From contig NZ_JANIAA010000006.1 of NCBI RefSeq assembly GCF_024505145.1, forward strand, positions 248,001 to 312,000: 64,000 nt of DNA. The letters are read 5' to 3'. A program made the position numbers and the translations under genes. The DNA comes from Streptomyces rugosispiralis. GTDB lineage: Bacteria > Actinomycetota > Actinomycetes > Streptomycetales > Streptomycetaceae. The notes beneath the pieces were generated by a model. The model did no database searches. It was given only the letters and a program-made list of their open reading frames with translations, and was not told the DNA's origin. Positions 7,845 through 16,928 of the stretch are shown here, in pieces (positions within the stretch are counted from its first letter, which is position 1; each line of letters starts with the position of its first letter).

Positions 7845-8576
7845 TCACGGCGCCAGGATGTCCAGCTCCCGCAGCGCGCCCACGGTGATTTCCCTCGTGT
7901 AGCGCTCCGCCGCCTCCGCGTCGCCCGCCCGGACCGCTTCGGCCACCCGGACGTGGAGGGTGACCGCCTCCGGGTCGGGGTCGCTGAACATGACGCGGTG
8001 CTGGGTGCGGCCGGTGAGGACCTCCGCGACGACGTCGCCGAGGCGGGCGAACATCTCATTGCCCGAGGCGCGCAGGATCACGCGGTGGAAGGCCACGTCG
8101 TGGACCAGATACGCGGGGAGCTGCTGGCCGCGCGACGTGGCCACCATGTTGAGCGCGTGCTCGGTGAGTTCGGCGCACTGCTCCGGTGTGGCGTGCTCGG
8201 CGGCCAGCGCCGCGGCGGCGGGCTCGATGGCCGAGCGCAGCGCGGTGAGGGAGCGGAGCTGGCGGGGGCGGTCGGGTCCGGCCAGGCGCCAGCGGATGAT
8301 CTGCGGGTCGAAGACGTCCCACTCCTCGGTGGGGCGCACGGTCACCCCGACCCGGCGGCGGGACTCCACCAGGTGCATGGACTCCAGGACTCGCACCGCC
8401 TCCCGGACGACCGTACGGGAGACGTCGTAGCGCCGCTCCAGCTCGTCCGTGCGTAGCACCGTGCCGGGCGGGTAGTCGCCCGCCGTGATCGCGGGGCCGA
8501 GGGATTCCAGGACGCGGTCGTGCAGCCCCCGGCCCCTGGGCCTCTGACCACGGCCCTCGGGCCCCTGTTCGTCCAT
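7845..8576 (-). CDS. gntR: GntR family (FadR/FCD) regulator of gluconate genes
   Basis: A 243-residue GntR-family repressor with an N-terminal winged helix (LERRYDVSRTVVREAVRVLESMHLV) and an FCD ligand-binding domain carrying conserved acidic and histidine metal-site residues (HDVAFHRVI). It is divergent from gluconokinase and the gluconate permease, so it most likely senses gluconate or a phosphorylated derivative and represses that operon. The ATG at 8576 precedes a charged, low-complexity N-terminal extension before the domain. Confidence 0.85.
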   Translation of the reverse strand: MDEQGPEGRGQRPRGRGLHDRVLESLGPAITAGDYPPGTVLRTDELERRYDVSRTVVREAVRVLESMHLVESRRRVGVTVRPTEEWDVFDPQIIRWRLAGPDRPRQLRSLTALRSAIEPAAAALAAEHATPEQCAELTEHALNMVATSRGQQLPAYLVHDVAFHRVILRASGNEMFARLGDVVAEVLTGRTQHRVMFSDPDPEAVTLHVRVAEAVRAGDAEAAERYTREITVGALRELDILAP

Positions 8577-8615
8577 GCGCTCAGCCTACGCGGCCACCCG
8601 TCCAGCAAATAAGTA

Positions 8616-8651
8616 TGACTTTTAAGTCACGGACTCTTGAATACGTCGTAT
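8616..8651. promoter_or_regulatory. Putative GntR operators in the gntR-gntK intergenic region
   Basis: TGACTT-TT-AAGTCA at 8616-8629 and ATACG-T-CGTAT at 8641-8651 are two inverted repeats in an AT-rich island between the divergent genes. Either could be the GntR-family site. The first resembles the symmetric sites of FCD-type regulators more closely. Confidence 0.5.
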
Positions 8652-8709
8652 CTGTGGGGTTGAGTGTCCGGCGGCGCCGAGGTCGAAGAAGACAGCGAGG
8701 TTTCACACA

Positions 8710-9222
8710 ATGCACGCCCCCCAGGTTGTCGTGGTCATGGGAGTGTCCGGTACGGGCAAGACCACGGTCGGCCCCCTGCTGGCGGAGGAGCTCGGCGTCC
8801 CGTACGCCGAGGCGGACGACTTCCACCCGCCGGCCAACATCGCCAAGATGTCGGCCGGGACCCCGCTGGACGACGACGACCGACGCCCCTGGCTGGACGC
8901 CATCGGCGCCTGGGCCCACGCCCACGCCGAGGGCGGGGGAGTGGTGAGCTGCTCCGCGCTCAAGCGGATGTACCGCGACCGGCTGCGGTCCGCCGCCCCC
9001 GGCATCGTCTTCCTCCATCTGACCGGCGACCGCGAGCTGATCGCCGAGCGGATGAGGGAGCGCAAGGGCCACTTCTTCTCCGGCGACCTGCTCGACTCCC
9101 AGCTCGCCACGCTCGAACCGCTTCAGCCGGACGAGTACGGCGTCGCCGTGGACGTCACCCCCGAACCCGAGGCCATCACCGAACGGGCCGCCGCCGAACT
9201 GCGGCGGCTCGAACATCAGTAA
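8710..9222 (+). CDS. gntK: Gluconokinase
   Basis: A 170-residue GntK-type kinase that phosphorylates D-gluconate to 6-phosphogluconate. The Walker A motif GVSGTGKT is at residues 11-18, followed by the gluconokinase-specific EADDFHPPANIAKMSAGTPL region and the CSALKRMYRDRLR segment. Length matches the short bacterial gluconokinases. It is the first gene of the gluconate/idonate operon, feeding the pentose phosphate pathway. Confidence 0.94.
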   Translation: MHAPQVVVVMGVSGTGKTTVGPLLAEELGVPYAEADDFHPPANIAKMSAGTPLDDDDRRPWLDAIGAWAHAHAEGGGVVSCSALKRMYRDRLRSAAPGIVFLHLTGDRELIAERMRERKGHFFSGDLLDSQLATLEPLQPDEYGVAVDVTPEPEAITERAAAELRRLEHQ

Positions 9223-9243
9223 CGCACCGTTAGGAAACCCGCC

Positions 9244-10641
9244 GTGACCAGACTCAGCGCCGAGATGCTGGCAGCGGACACCGTCGACCCGATCACGTCG
9301 GCCGGTCACGCACAGCTCGGCATAGCCGTCCTCGTCGGCATAGCCGTTCTCGTCCTGCTCATCACCCAGACCAAGCTGCACGCGTTTCTGTCGCTGACGA
9401 TCGGCTCACTGGCGCTCGGCGCCGTCGCGGGAGCCCCGCTCGACAAGGTCATCACCAGTTTCTCGGCCGGTCTGGGATCGACCGTCGCGGGCGTCGGCGT
9501 GCTGATCGCCCTCGGGGCGATCCTCGGCAAGCTGCTCGCCGACTCCGGCGGCGCCGACCAGATCGTCGACACGATCCTCGCCAGGGCGAGCAACAAGACG
9601 ATGCCCTGGGCCATGGTGCTGATCGCGGGGATCATCGGGCTGCCGCTCTTCTTCGAGGTCGGCATGGTGCTGATGATCCCGGTGGTGCTGCTGGTCGCCA
9701 AGCGCGGCAACTTCTCCCTGATGCGGATCGGCATCCCGGCGCTCGCGGGCCTGTCCGTGATGCACGGCCTGGTGCCGCCGCACCCCGGTCCGCTCGCCGC
9801 GATCGACGCGGTCCACGCCGACCTGGGGATCACCCTGGCGCTCGGCGTCCTCATCGCCATCCCCACGGCGATCATCGCGGGCCCGGTCTTCTCGCGCGTC
9901 GCCGACCGCTGGGTGGACGTCACCCCGCCGGACCGGCTGATGCCCACGCGCCCGTCGGAGGAGCTGGAGCGGCGTCCCGGATTCGGCGTCACCGTGTTCA
10001 CCGTGCTGCTGCCGGTCGTGCTGATGCTGATCAAGGCACTGGTCGACATCGTGGTGGACGACCCGGAGAAGGGCGTCCAGCGGGTGGCCGACGTCATCGG
10101 CAACCCCCTGATCGCGCTGCTGGCGGCCGTGATCGTGGGCATGTTCACGCTGGGCCGGGCGGCGGGCTTCACCCGGGACCGGATCTCCTCCACCGTCGAG
10201 CACTCGCTCGCCCCGATCGCCGGGATGCTGCTGATCGTCGCCGCGGGCGGTGGCTTCAAGCAGACGCTCATCGACATCGGCGTCGGCAAGATGATCATGG
10301 ACATCTCGAAGGACTGGAACGTCTCCGCGCTGCTCCTCGCCTGGCTGATCGCGGTCGCGATCCGGCTGGCCACGGGCTCGGCGACGGTGGCCACGATCTC
10401 GGCCGCCGGGCTGATGACCCCGCTCGCCGCCGACATGTCCAGCACCCATGTGGCGCTGCTGGTGCTGTCGATCGGCGCCGGGTCGCTCTTCTTCAGCCAT
10501 GTCAACGACGCGGGGTTCTGGCTGGTCAAGGAGTACTTCGGGATGAGCGTCGGGCAGACGGTGCGGACCTGGTCGGTGATGGAGACGATCATCTCCGTCG
10601 TCGGGCTCGTCTTCGTCCTGCTGCTGTCCCTGGTGATCTAG
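9244..10641 (+). CDS. gntP: Gluconate:H+ symporter, GntP family
   Basis: A 465-residue integral membrane protein of the GntP/GntT gluconate permease family with about 12 hydrophobic segments. Family features include the MHGLVPPHPGPLAAID motif near the middle and GSATVATISAAGLM toward the C-terminus. The GTG start at 9244 lies 21 bases after the kinase stop with an AGGAAA site. It imports gluconate, and possibly idonate, for the kinase and dehydrogenases around it. Confidence 0.93.
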   Translation: MTRLSAEMLAADTVDPITSAGHAQLGIAVLVGIAVLVLLITQTKLHAFLSLTIGSLALGAVAGAPLDKVITSFSAGLGSTVAGVGVLIALGAILGKLLADSGGADQIVDTILARASNKTMPWAMVLIAGIIGLPLFFEVGMVLMIPVVLLVAKRGNFSLMRIGIPALAGLSVMHGLVPPHPGPLAAIDAVHADLGITLALGVLIAIPTAIIAGPVFSRVADRWVDVTPPDRLMPTRPSEELERRPGFGVTVFTVLLPVVLMLIKALVDIVVDDPEKGVQRVADVIGNPLIALLAAVIVGMFTLGRAAGFTRDRISSTVEHSLAPIAGMLLIVAAGGGFKQTLIDIGVGKMIMDISKDWNVSALLLAWLIAVAIRLATGSATVATISAAGLMTPLAADMSSTHVALLVLSIGAGSLFFSHVNDAGFWLVKEYFGMSVGQTVRTWSVMETIISVVGLVFVLLLSLVI

Positions 10642-10670
10642 CACTGAGCAGAGGTAGGGGTACGTACGCC

Positions 10671-11477
10671 ATGACGACACATCCGCTCTTCGACATCGCG
10701 GGCCGCACGGCGCTGGTCACCGGCTCCAGCCGGGGCATCGGCCACGCCCTCGCGCGGGGGCTCGTGGAGGCCGGCTGCACGGTGGTGCTGAACGGGCGCG
10801 ATCCGCGGGCCCTGGAGAAGGCCGCGGCCGAGCTGGGCGGCGTCGGCGCGGATCGCGCGGATCGCGCGGCGGGCGCGGCGGGCGCGCGGGTGTACACCGC
10901 CGCGTTCGACGTCACCGACGGCCCGGCAGTCGCCGCCGGGATCGCCGATGTCGAGGAGCGGGTGGGCCCGATCGACATCCTGGTCAACAACGCCGGGATG
11001 CAGAACCGGGCGCCGCTGCTCGAGTTCACCGACGACGCCTGGCGGCAGATCCTGGACACCAACCTCACCAGCGCCTTCCTGGTGGGCCGGGAGGCCGCCC
11101 GGCGGATGACCGCACGCGGCCACGGCAAGATCGTCAACATCTGCTCCCTCCAGAGCGAGGTGGTCCGCCCCGGCATCGCGCCCTACGCGGCGACCAAGGG
11201 CGCGCTGAAGATGCTCACCAAGGGCATGTGCGCGGACTGGGGCCGGTACGGCATCCAGGTCAACGGGCTCGGCCCCGGCTACATCGAGACCGAGCTGACC
11301 CGGCCACTGGTCGAGGACGCGGAGTTCAGCGCCTGGGTGCGCGGGCGGACCCCGGCCGGGCGCTGGGGCCGCACCGAGGACCTGATCGGGGCGCTGCTGT
11401 ATCTCGCGTCCCCGGCGGCGGACTTCGTGAGCGGACAGGTGCTGTACGTCGATGGCGGCATGACAAGCGTGCTGTGA
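10671..11477 (+). CDS. idnO: SDR gluconate 5-dehydrogenase (5-ketogluconate reductase)
   Basis: A 268-residue SDR with the cofactor motif TGSSRGIG at residues 17-24, NNAG, and a YAATKGALKML catalytic stretch. The pattern is close to IdnO/Gno enzymes that interconvert 5-ketogluconate and gluconate. It lies between gntP and an L-idonate dehydrogenase, exactly as needed for L-idonate catabolism. The run DRADRAAGAAGA at about residues 63-74, from a GCGGATCGC repeat, is an insertion in a variable loop. Confidence 0.88.
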   Translation: MTTHPLFDIAGRTALVTGSSRGIGHALARGLVEAGCTVVLNGRDPRALEKAAAELGGVGADRADRAAGAAGARVYTAAFDVTDGPAVAAGIADVEERVGPIDILVNNAGMQNRAPLLEFTDDAWRQILDTNLTSAFLVGREAARRMTARGHGKIVNICSLQSEVVRPGIAPYAATKGALKMLTKGMCADWGRYGIQVNGLGPGYIETELTRPLVEDAEFSAWVRGRTPAGRWGRTEDLIGALLYLASPAADFVSGQVLYVDGGMTSVL

Positions 11478-11532
11478 GCCCTGACGGGCGCTGAACCATG
11501 GAAAACCAGGTGAGCTTGAGGAGGCGGGCCGG

Positions 11533-12561
11533 ATGGTGCTGGGCTGTGTGATTCACGGGCAGGGCGATCTGCGGGTCGAGGAACTCCCGGAGCCGGAACC
11601 GGCCCCCGGGCAGGCGCTCGTGGCGATCCGCTACGGCGGAATCTGCGGATCGGATCTCCACTACCACCGGCACGGTGGGGTGGGCGACTTCCGGCTCCAG
11701 GAGCCGATGGTGCTGGGGCATGAGGTCGTGGGCACGGTGGTGGCGTATGGCGAGGGCGCGACCGGACCCGCGGTCGGCACGCCGGTCGCCGTGCACCCGG
11801 CGACGCCGTGCGAGGTGTGCCCCGAGTGCGTCGATGGCCGCGCCAACGTCTGCCGCGACACCCGCTACCTGGGCAGCGCCGCGCGCTTCCCCCACGTCCA
11901 GGGCGGCTTCGCCTCCCGCGTCACCGTCCCGGCGGCGCAACTGCGCGCCCTGCCCGACGGACTCGACCCGCGCCGGGCGGCGCTCGCCGAGCCGCTGTCC
12001 GTCGCGCTGCACGCGGTGCGGCGGGCGGGCGCGGTGAAGGGCCGTCATGTGCTGGTCACCGGCGCCGGCCCGATCGGCTGCCTGACCATCGCGGCAGCCC
12101 GCGCGGCGGGCGCGGCGACCATCACGGCGACCGATCTGCTGCCCCGTGCCCTGGAGTTCGCGGCGGCGGCCGGGGCGACCGCGTGCGTACGGGCCGACGA
12201 CCCGGACGACGCCAACTGGCCCTCCGACGAGGTCGATGTCGCCATCGAGGCATCGGGCGTGGCCGCCGGACTCGACACCTGCCTGCGGAGGGTCCGGCGC
12301 GGTGGAGTGGTGGTGCAACTGGGCATGCTCCCGCCGGGGCAGAGCCCATTCGCCGGGAACGTGCTGGTCAGCCGTGAGATCGAACTGCGGGGCGCACTGC
12401 GCTTCCACGCCGAATTCGACGATGCGCTGCGGCTGTTGGCCGCGGAGCCGTCGTTCGACGCGCTGATCAGTGGGGTGCGGCCGGTGGAGGCGGCGGCGGA
12501 GGCGTTCGCCTTGGCCGCCGACCGCAGCCAGTCCTGCAAGGTCCTGCTGGACTTCGCCTAG
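11533..12561 (+). CDS. idnD: L-idonate 5-dehydrogenase, zinc-dependent
   Basis: A 342-residue medium-chain zinc alcohol dehydrogenase. The catalytic zinc ligands are Cys38 (GGICGSDLHY) and His63-Glu64 (LGHEVVGTV); the structural zinc cysteines are at 93, 96, 99 and 107. It has a GAGPIGCL nucleotide motif. With idnO and gntK it would convert L-idonate to 5-ketogluconate, gluconate and 6-phosphogluconate. Substrate is assigned mainly from operon context, since sorbitol and threonine dehydrogenases share the fold. Confidence 0.86.
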   Translation: MVLGCVIHGQGDLRVEELPEPEPAPGQALVAIRYGGICGSDLHYHRHGGVGDFRLQEPMVLGHEVVGTVVAYGEGATGPAVGTPVAVHPATPCEVCPECVDGRANVCRDTRYLGSAARFPHVQGGFASRVTVPAAQLRALPDGLDPRRAALAEPLSVALHAVRRAGAVKGRHVLVTGAGPIGCLTIAAARAAGAATITATDLLPRALEFAAAAGATACVRADDPDDANWPSDEVDVAIEASGVAAGLDTCLRRVRRGGVVVQLGMLPPGQSPFAGNVLVSREIELRGALRFHAEFDDALRLLAAEPSFDALISGVRPVEAAAEAFALAADRSQSCKVLLDFA

Positions 12562-12947
12562 CCCGAACCGCGCCGCGTGCGGTGGGTTGTTCCCCGCCCC
12601 GCCCCTTCTCGCGGTATCGATATGCGGCTCCGCCGCGTGGTGGGGCTTCGCCCCAGGCCCCGGCCGGGGGCTGGGATGTGTGTGGCCCGGCGGACCGTGC
12701 CGCGTGCGGCGGGTTGCCCCGCTCCCCGTTCCTTCTCGCGGTATCGATATGCGGCTCCGCCACGTGGTGGGGCTCCGCCCCAGGCCCCGGGTGCGTCACG
12801 GGTGGCGCGGTCGGCGGCCTGGCCGGTGAGCTGTTCGCGGCGGCGGTCGGCTCCTCGGCCCTCCCGGGGTCCAGGGGCGGAGCCCTTGGTTACGGGAAGG
12901 GGCGGGTAGGGGAAAAATCCCGCCAGCATGACCGACCCTGGGCTCGC
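12562..12947. repeat. Intergenic repeat block with a 127-bp tandem duplication
   Basis: No gene is seen between idnD and the convergent monooxygenase. Two diverged copies, at about 12573-12660 and 12700-12790, share a TTCTCGCGGTATCGATATGC core followed by a hairpin-prone GGGGCTCCGCCCC-type element; the period is 127 bp. A second element at about 12860-12915 (GGGGCGGAGCCC, then a GGTTACGGGAAGGGGCGGGT stretch) recurs inverted at about 19.67 kb. The block probably serves as a bidirectional terminator built of dispersed extragenic repeats. Confidence 0.75.
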
Positions 12948-14669
12948 TCAACGCGTGAGCAGAGGGCGTACCCGGGCGCCGTCCGCCGCCCAGCAGACGT
13001 AGCCGTCCGGGCGGATGAGGAAGAGGGCCGGGGCGGGGCCGTAGGCGGTGGTGAGGTGGCCGTCCGGGTCGAGGAGGTCGGGGGTCGGGCCGCCCACCCG
13101 GATCGTGCGCACGCATCCGGCCGCCCCCAGCGTCGGGGCCAGGCCCCCGAAATCGGCGTCGGGCGCGGGCGGTTCCGCGTCGCCCAGGATCAGCAGGGTG
13201 AAGTGCGGGCCGCGCAGGACGTCGAAGAGCCGGACGGGTGTTCCGTCGGGCAGGGCGCACGGTGCGTCCGGGGCGCGGTCACCGGCTCCGACCGGGCCCG
13301 GGTGGTGCCGGTCGTTCCGGTCGGCCCCTTCCTCCCGCTCGTCCCCCTTCTCCCGCTCGTCCCCCTTCTCCCGGTCGGCCCCCTTGTCCCGCTCGTCCAC
13401 CGCCAGCGGGCCCTCCCGGTAGGACAGGCCCAGCTGGTGGACCTCGCTCGTGCGGCGCCGCCCCTCCGCGTCGCCCGCGCGGTGGGCGCGGTGGATGCGG
13501 GTGCTGATGCCGAGGACTCCCGCCGCGATCGGGAGGCGTTCGGCCTCGTAGCTGTCGAGCAGGGCCGGATCCGCGCCGTGCCGTAGCACTTGCCCGAGCT
13601 TCCAGCCCAGGTTGTACGCGTCCTGGACGCTGGTGTTGAGGCCCTGGCCGCCCGCCGGGGAGTGGACGTGGGCGGCGTCGCCGATCAGGAAGATCCGGTC
13701 CGCGCGGAAGCGGTCGGCCATCGCCGCGCGCGGGGTGAACGTCGAGGCCCACCGCACCTCGCGTACGTCGGAGGCGGCAAGGTGGGTGCGGTCGGCGATC
13801 AGTTGGCGGACGGCATCGGGGGAGGTGTCGGGGACCGCGTCCGGGTCGTCGTACTGCGCGGCCACCTGGAACTGGTCGGTCCCGGCGAGCGGGCACAGCG
13901 CGATGGCGCCGCCCTTCGCGTGCTGCCAGACGTGCCAGTGATCGCGGCCCAGGCCGCGCCCCGCGCCGTCGATTCCGTCGATTCCGTCGATTCCGCCGAT
14001 GCCGTCGATGCCGCCGACGCCGTCGATCACCGCGTCCGCGATCAGCGTCGGGGCCGGGTCGACCGTCTCGCCCGTCATACCGATGCCGAGCCGCTTACGG
14101 ACCGTGCTGCGACCTCCGTCGGCCGCCACGAGGTACGCGGCACGCGCGGTCCCGGCCGAGCCGTCGGCATGGGCGAGATGCGCCGTGACGCCGTCCGCGT
14201 CCTGCTCCAGGCCGGTGAGCGCCGTGCCGAACTCGACGCCGCCGCCCAGCTCCTGGAGCCGCGCGTAAAGGATCTCCACCGTCCGCCACTGCGGCAGCAT
14301 CCAGATCTCGTGGTACGGCCGGTCCGGCGCCGGATCGGCCCGCTCGATCATCTGGAACACCCCGAGCGGCTGCCCGTCCCGCCACCCCAGCATCGGCGGG
14401 TACGGGCCGCCCGCCTCCCGTACCGCGCCGCCGACGCCGAGGTCGTCGAAGACCTCCTGGGTACGGGGCTGGAGCCCCTTGCCGCGCGAGCCCGGGAACA
14501 GCCCCTCGCCGCGCTCGACCACCCGGGCCCGCACCCCGCGCCGGGCCAGGTCGATGGCGAGGGTGAGGCCGGACGGACCGGCTCCGACGATCAGTACGTC
14601 CGTCGGCCCGTCCGTCGGCCCGTCCGGCAGTACGTCCGGCAGTACGTCCTTAACGTTGTTAAGTTCCAT
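12948..14669 (-). CDS. FAD-dependent aromatic monooxygenase
   Basis: A 573-residue group A flavin monooxygenase of the PheA/RdmE/rifampicin-monooxygenase type. The FAD motif GAGPSG is at residues 29-34, the second FAD motif is GDAAHVHSPAGGQGLNTSVQDAYNLGWKL, and a thioredoxin-like C-terminal domain follows. It likely hydroxylates an aromatic or antibiotic-like compound. The divergent TetR gene and operators suggest inducible detoxification. Three in-frame low-complexity expansions are unusual: VLPD/GPTD near the N-terminus, an IDG(I/V)GG repeat at about residue 210-230, and an acidic/Lys DEREKG repeat near residue 430. Confidence 0.87.
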   Translation of the reverse strand: MELNNVKDVLPDVLPDGPTDGPTDVLIVGAGPSGLTLAIDLARRGVRARVVERGEGLFPGSRGKGLQPRTQEVFDDLGVGGAVREAGGPYPPMLGWRDGQPLGVFQMIERADPAPDRPYHEIWMLPQWRTVEILYARLQELGGGVEFGTALTGLEQDADGVTAHLAHADGSAGTARAAYLVAADGGRSTVRKRLGIGMTGETVDPAPTLIADAVIDGVGGIDGIGGIDGIDGIDGAGRGLGRDHWHVWQHAKGGAIALCPLAGTDQFQVAAQYDDPDAVPDTSPDAVRQLIADRTHLAASDVREVRWASTFTPRAAMADRFRADRIFLIGDAAHVHSPAGGQGLNTSVQDAYNLGWKLGQVLRHGADPALLDSYEAERLPIAAGVLGISTRIHRAHRAGDAEGRRRTSEVHQLGLSYREGPLAVDERDKGADREKGDEREKGDEREEGADRNDRHHPGPVGAGDRAPDAPCALPDGTPVRLFDVLRGPHFTLLILGDAEPPAPDADFGGLAPTLGAAGCVRTIRVGGPTPDLLDPDGHLTTAYGPAPALFLIRPDGYVCWAADGARVRPLLTR

Positions 14670-14698
14670 GTCGAGAGCGTGCCCTTAACGGTGTTAAG
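14649..14698. promoter_or_regulatory. Paired TetR operators, one inside the monooxygenase coding region
   Basis: CTTAACGTTGTTAAG (14649-14663) and CTTAACGGTGTTAAG (14684-14698) are near-identical 15-bp inverted repeats with centres 35 bp apart. The first lies within codons 3-7 of the monooxygenase gene, downstream of its start; the second is 18 bases before the TetR start. Confidence 0.82.
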
Positions 14699-14715
14699 TT
14701 GTCAAGGAGCCCCTC

Positions 14716-15393
14716 ATGAGCGGGGAGAATGACCGGATGGCGACGACGCGACTCGACCAGACCCTCGTGGTGGACACCGCCCTGCGGCTGCTGAACGACG
14801 TGGGTCTCGAAGGGCTGACCCTGCGCCGCATCGCCAAGGAGCTGAACGTCCAGGCCCCCGCCCTGTACTGGCACTTCAAGAACAAGCAGGCGCTGCTCGA
14901 CGCGATGAGCACCGCCATGTACCGGCGCATGTTCGAGGCGTACGGCGACCTCGGCGACGGCACCTGGCAGGAGCGGCTCGTCGAGGTCCACCGCGCCCTG
15001 CGCCGGGCGCTGCTCGGCTACCGCGACGGCGCGAAGGTCTTCAGCGGCAGCCGATTCACCGGCACCGACCACGCCGGGCCGCAGGAGGACCACCTCCGCG
15101 CCTTCGTCACGGCGGGCTTCACCCCGAGCGCCGCCGCCCGCGCCTCGTTCATCGCGTACAGCTTCACGCTCGGCTTCGTGATCGAGGAGCAGTCGGTCGA
15201 GCCCCGGCCGGGGGAGCGGACCCCCGGCTACGACGTCACCGAGCGCGAGGAGCGCATGACCGCCGAGGGGTATCCGCTGGCGGCGGCGGTGAGTTCGGAC
15301 CTGTTCCAGGACTACGAGGCGCGCTTCGAGGAGGGGCTGCGCGCCATCGTGGCGGGCATCGAGGCGACCCTGGCCCCGGCCGCCTCGCGCTAG
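14716..15393 (+). CDS. TetR family repressor (TetR_C class)
   Basis: A 225-residue regulator whose DNA-binding domain (GLEGLTLRRIAKELNVQAPALYWHFKNKQALLDAM) is close to tetracycline-repressor-type proteins, with a TetR_C-like ligand domain. It is divergent from the flavin monooxygenase with two shared operators, so it probably represses both genes until the monooxygenase substrate binds. The ATG at 14716 is used; an in-frame ATG at 14737 is an alternative start. Confidence 0.87.
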   Translation: MSGENDRMATTRLDQTLVVDTALRLLNDVGLEGLTLRRIAKELNVQAPALYWHFKNKQALLDAMSTAMYRRMFEAYGDLGDGTWQERLVEVHRALRRALLGYRDGAKVFSGSRFTGTDHAGPQEDHLRAFVTAGFTPSAAARASFIAYSFTLGFVIEEQSVEPRPGERTPGYDVTEREERMTAEGYPLAAAVSSDLFQDYEARFEEGLRAIVAGIEATLAPAASR

Positions 15394-15644
15394 GTGTGCT
15401 GTCCGGGCACGTTGGGGACGGGTCTCCGCGGCGTCGCGACGCCCGGCACGCCCTCTCCCCCCGGGGGATCGCCTCACGGCGGCGGCGCAGGAAGTCGGCG
15501 AGCTGGGCACGTCGCATGCCCTGACGGTCCTCGCGGCGGCCGGGCCGATCCAGGGAGCGCCGATCCCCGGATGAACACTCCGCTCCCGCACGTCGCGGCG
15601 GGGCAGCACAGTGGGTGGCGGATCGACGACGTGAGGAGAACACG

Positions 15645-16640
15645 ATGCGGACACGAACCCTGGGCAGCACCGGGCCGGCCGTCTCCGCGCTGGGTCTGGG
15701 CGCGATGAGCATGTCGGGCGTCTACGGCGAGGCCGACCGTGTGGAGAGCATCGCCACCGTGCACGCCGCGCTGGAGGCGGGCGTCTCACTGATCGACACC
15801 GGTGACTTCTACGCCATGGGCCACAACGAACTGCTGCTGGCCGAGGCGTTGCGCGGCCGGGACCGGGACAGCTACCGGCTGAGCGTGAAGTTCGGCATGC
15901 TGCGGGGGCCGGGCCAGGAGTTCGGCGGGATGGACGGCCGTCCCGAGGCGGTGAAGAACTTCCTCGCCTACTCGCTGAACCGGCTGGGCACCGATCACAT
16001 CGACATCTACCGCCCGGCCCGGCTCGACCCGGCGGTGCCCATCGAGGAGACGGTGGGCGCGATCAAGGAGATGATCGACGCGGGGTATGTGCGCCACCTC
16101 GGCCTCTCGGAGGTCGACGCCGCGACGATCCGCCGGGCACACGCCGTGCACCCGGTGGCGGATCTGCAGATCGAGTACTCGCTGATCTCCCGCGCGGTGG
16201 AGGCGGAGGTCCTGCCCACGCTGCGGGAGCTGGGCATCGGCCTGACCGCGTACGGCGTCCTCAGCCGTGGTCTCATCTCCGGGCACTGGTCCCCCGGCCA
16301 CACCGGCGGCCCCGGCGACAACCGCGCCTTCAGCCCGCGGTTCGCGAGCGGGAACGTGGAACACAACCTCGCCCTGGTGGAGGCCCTGCGCCGGGTGGCC
16401 GAGGCGAAGGGGTGCACCGTCGCCCAACTCGCCATCGCCTGGGTGGCCGCGCGGGGCCAGGAGATCGTGCCGCTGATCGGCGCGCGTACCCGTGAACGTC
16501 TTGCCGAGGCGCTGCCCGCGATCGAGCTGGAGCTGACCGCGGACGACATCGCCGAGATCGAGAAGGCGGTGCCGCTGGGCGCGGCGCGTGGTGACCGATA
16601 CCCGGCCGCGTTCATGTCCGGGCTCGGCGTGGGGAACTGA
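15645..16640 (+). CDS. Aldo/keto reductase
   Basis: A 331-residue (alpha/beta)8 aldo/keto reductase of the AKR11/13-like group. It has LGLGAMSMSG near the N-terminus, the DTGDFYAMGHNE Asp-Tyr region, and the SVKFG Lys. In the usual LYYxHRVDP strand the catalytic His position reads IYRPARLDP, so His is replaced by Ala. This is seen in some subfamilies and implies altered catalysis. The ATG at 15645 follows GAGGAG. The gene stands alone, so the physiological substrate is unknown. Confidence 0.85.
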   Translation: MRTRTLGSTGPAVSALGLGAMSMSGVYGEADRVESIATVHAALEAGVSLIDTGDFYAMGHNELLLAEALRGRDRDSYRLSVKFGMLRGPGQEFGGMDGRPEAVKNFLAYSLNRLGTDHIDIYRPARLDPAVPIEETVGAIKEMIDAGYVRHLGLSEVDAATIRRAHAVHPVADLQIEYSLISRAVEAEVLPTLRELGIGLTAYGVLSRGLISGHWSPGHTGGPGDNRAFSPRFASGNVEHNLALVEALRRVAEAKGCTVAQLAIAWVAARGQEIVPLIGARTRERLAEALPAIELELTADDIAEIEKAVPLGAARGDRYPAAFMSGLGVGN

Positions 16641-16649
16641 GCCGGGGGC

Positions 16650-16740
16650 TCGCGGCGCTTCCGGCACTTCCGGCGCGTCCGGCGCTTCCGGCAGTTCCAG
16701 CGCTTCCGGCGCTTCCGGCGCTCGCGGGCCTTCCGGCGGG
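16650..16740. repeat. 9-bp minisatellite downstream of the aldo/keto reductase
   Basis: About nine imperfect copies of (G)CTTCCGGCG run between the reductase stop and the protease promoter. No gene is supported here, and no U-tract terminator is visible. Confidence 0.7.
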
Positions 16741-16868
16741 GCCCGGACCAGCAATGCCGACAGCAAACACCACTGCGGTGCCGGGGTGCGTGCGCTAGGG
16801 GGATCCCTAATTGTGACGTCCGGCCTCATGGCAGGTCTGGACCAGTCGTGGCACCCTACCGGCGACAA

Positions 16869-16894
16869 AGCGTCGGACAACGTTGTCCGACGCT
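16869..16894. promoter_or_regulatory. 26-bp perfect palindrome upstream of the protease gene
   Basis: Two 13-bp arms (AGCGTCGGACAAC and its exact complement) abut with no spacer, ending 34 bases before the protease start. The position and perfect dyad suggest a strong dimeric repressor or activator site rather than a terminator. Confidence 0.65.
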
Positions 16895-16928
16895 CTCGGG
16901 CACCTCCAACGGACTTGGAGCCGACCGC

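Noticed and set aside
12948..14669. Tetracycline-inactivating TetX or rifampicin monooxygenase identity
   Set aside because: The family and TetR neighbour fit an antibiotic-modifying role, but sequence alone does not single out a drug.
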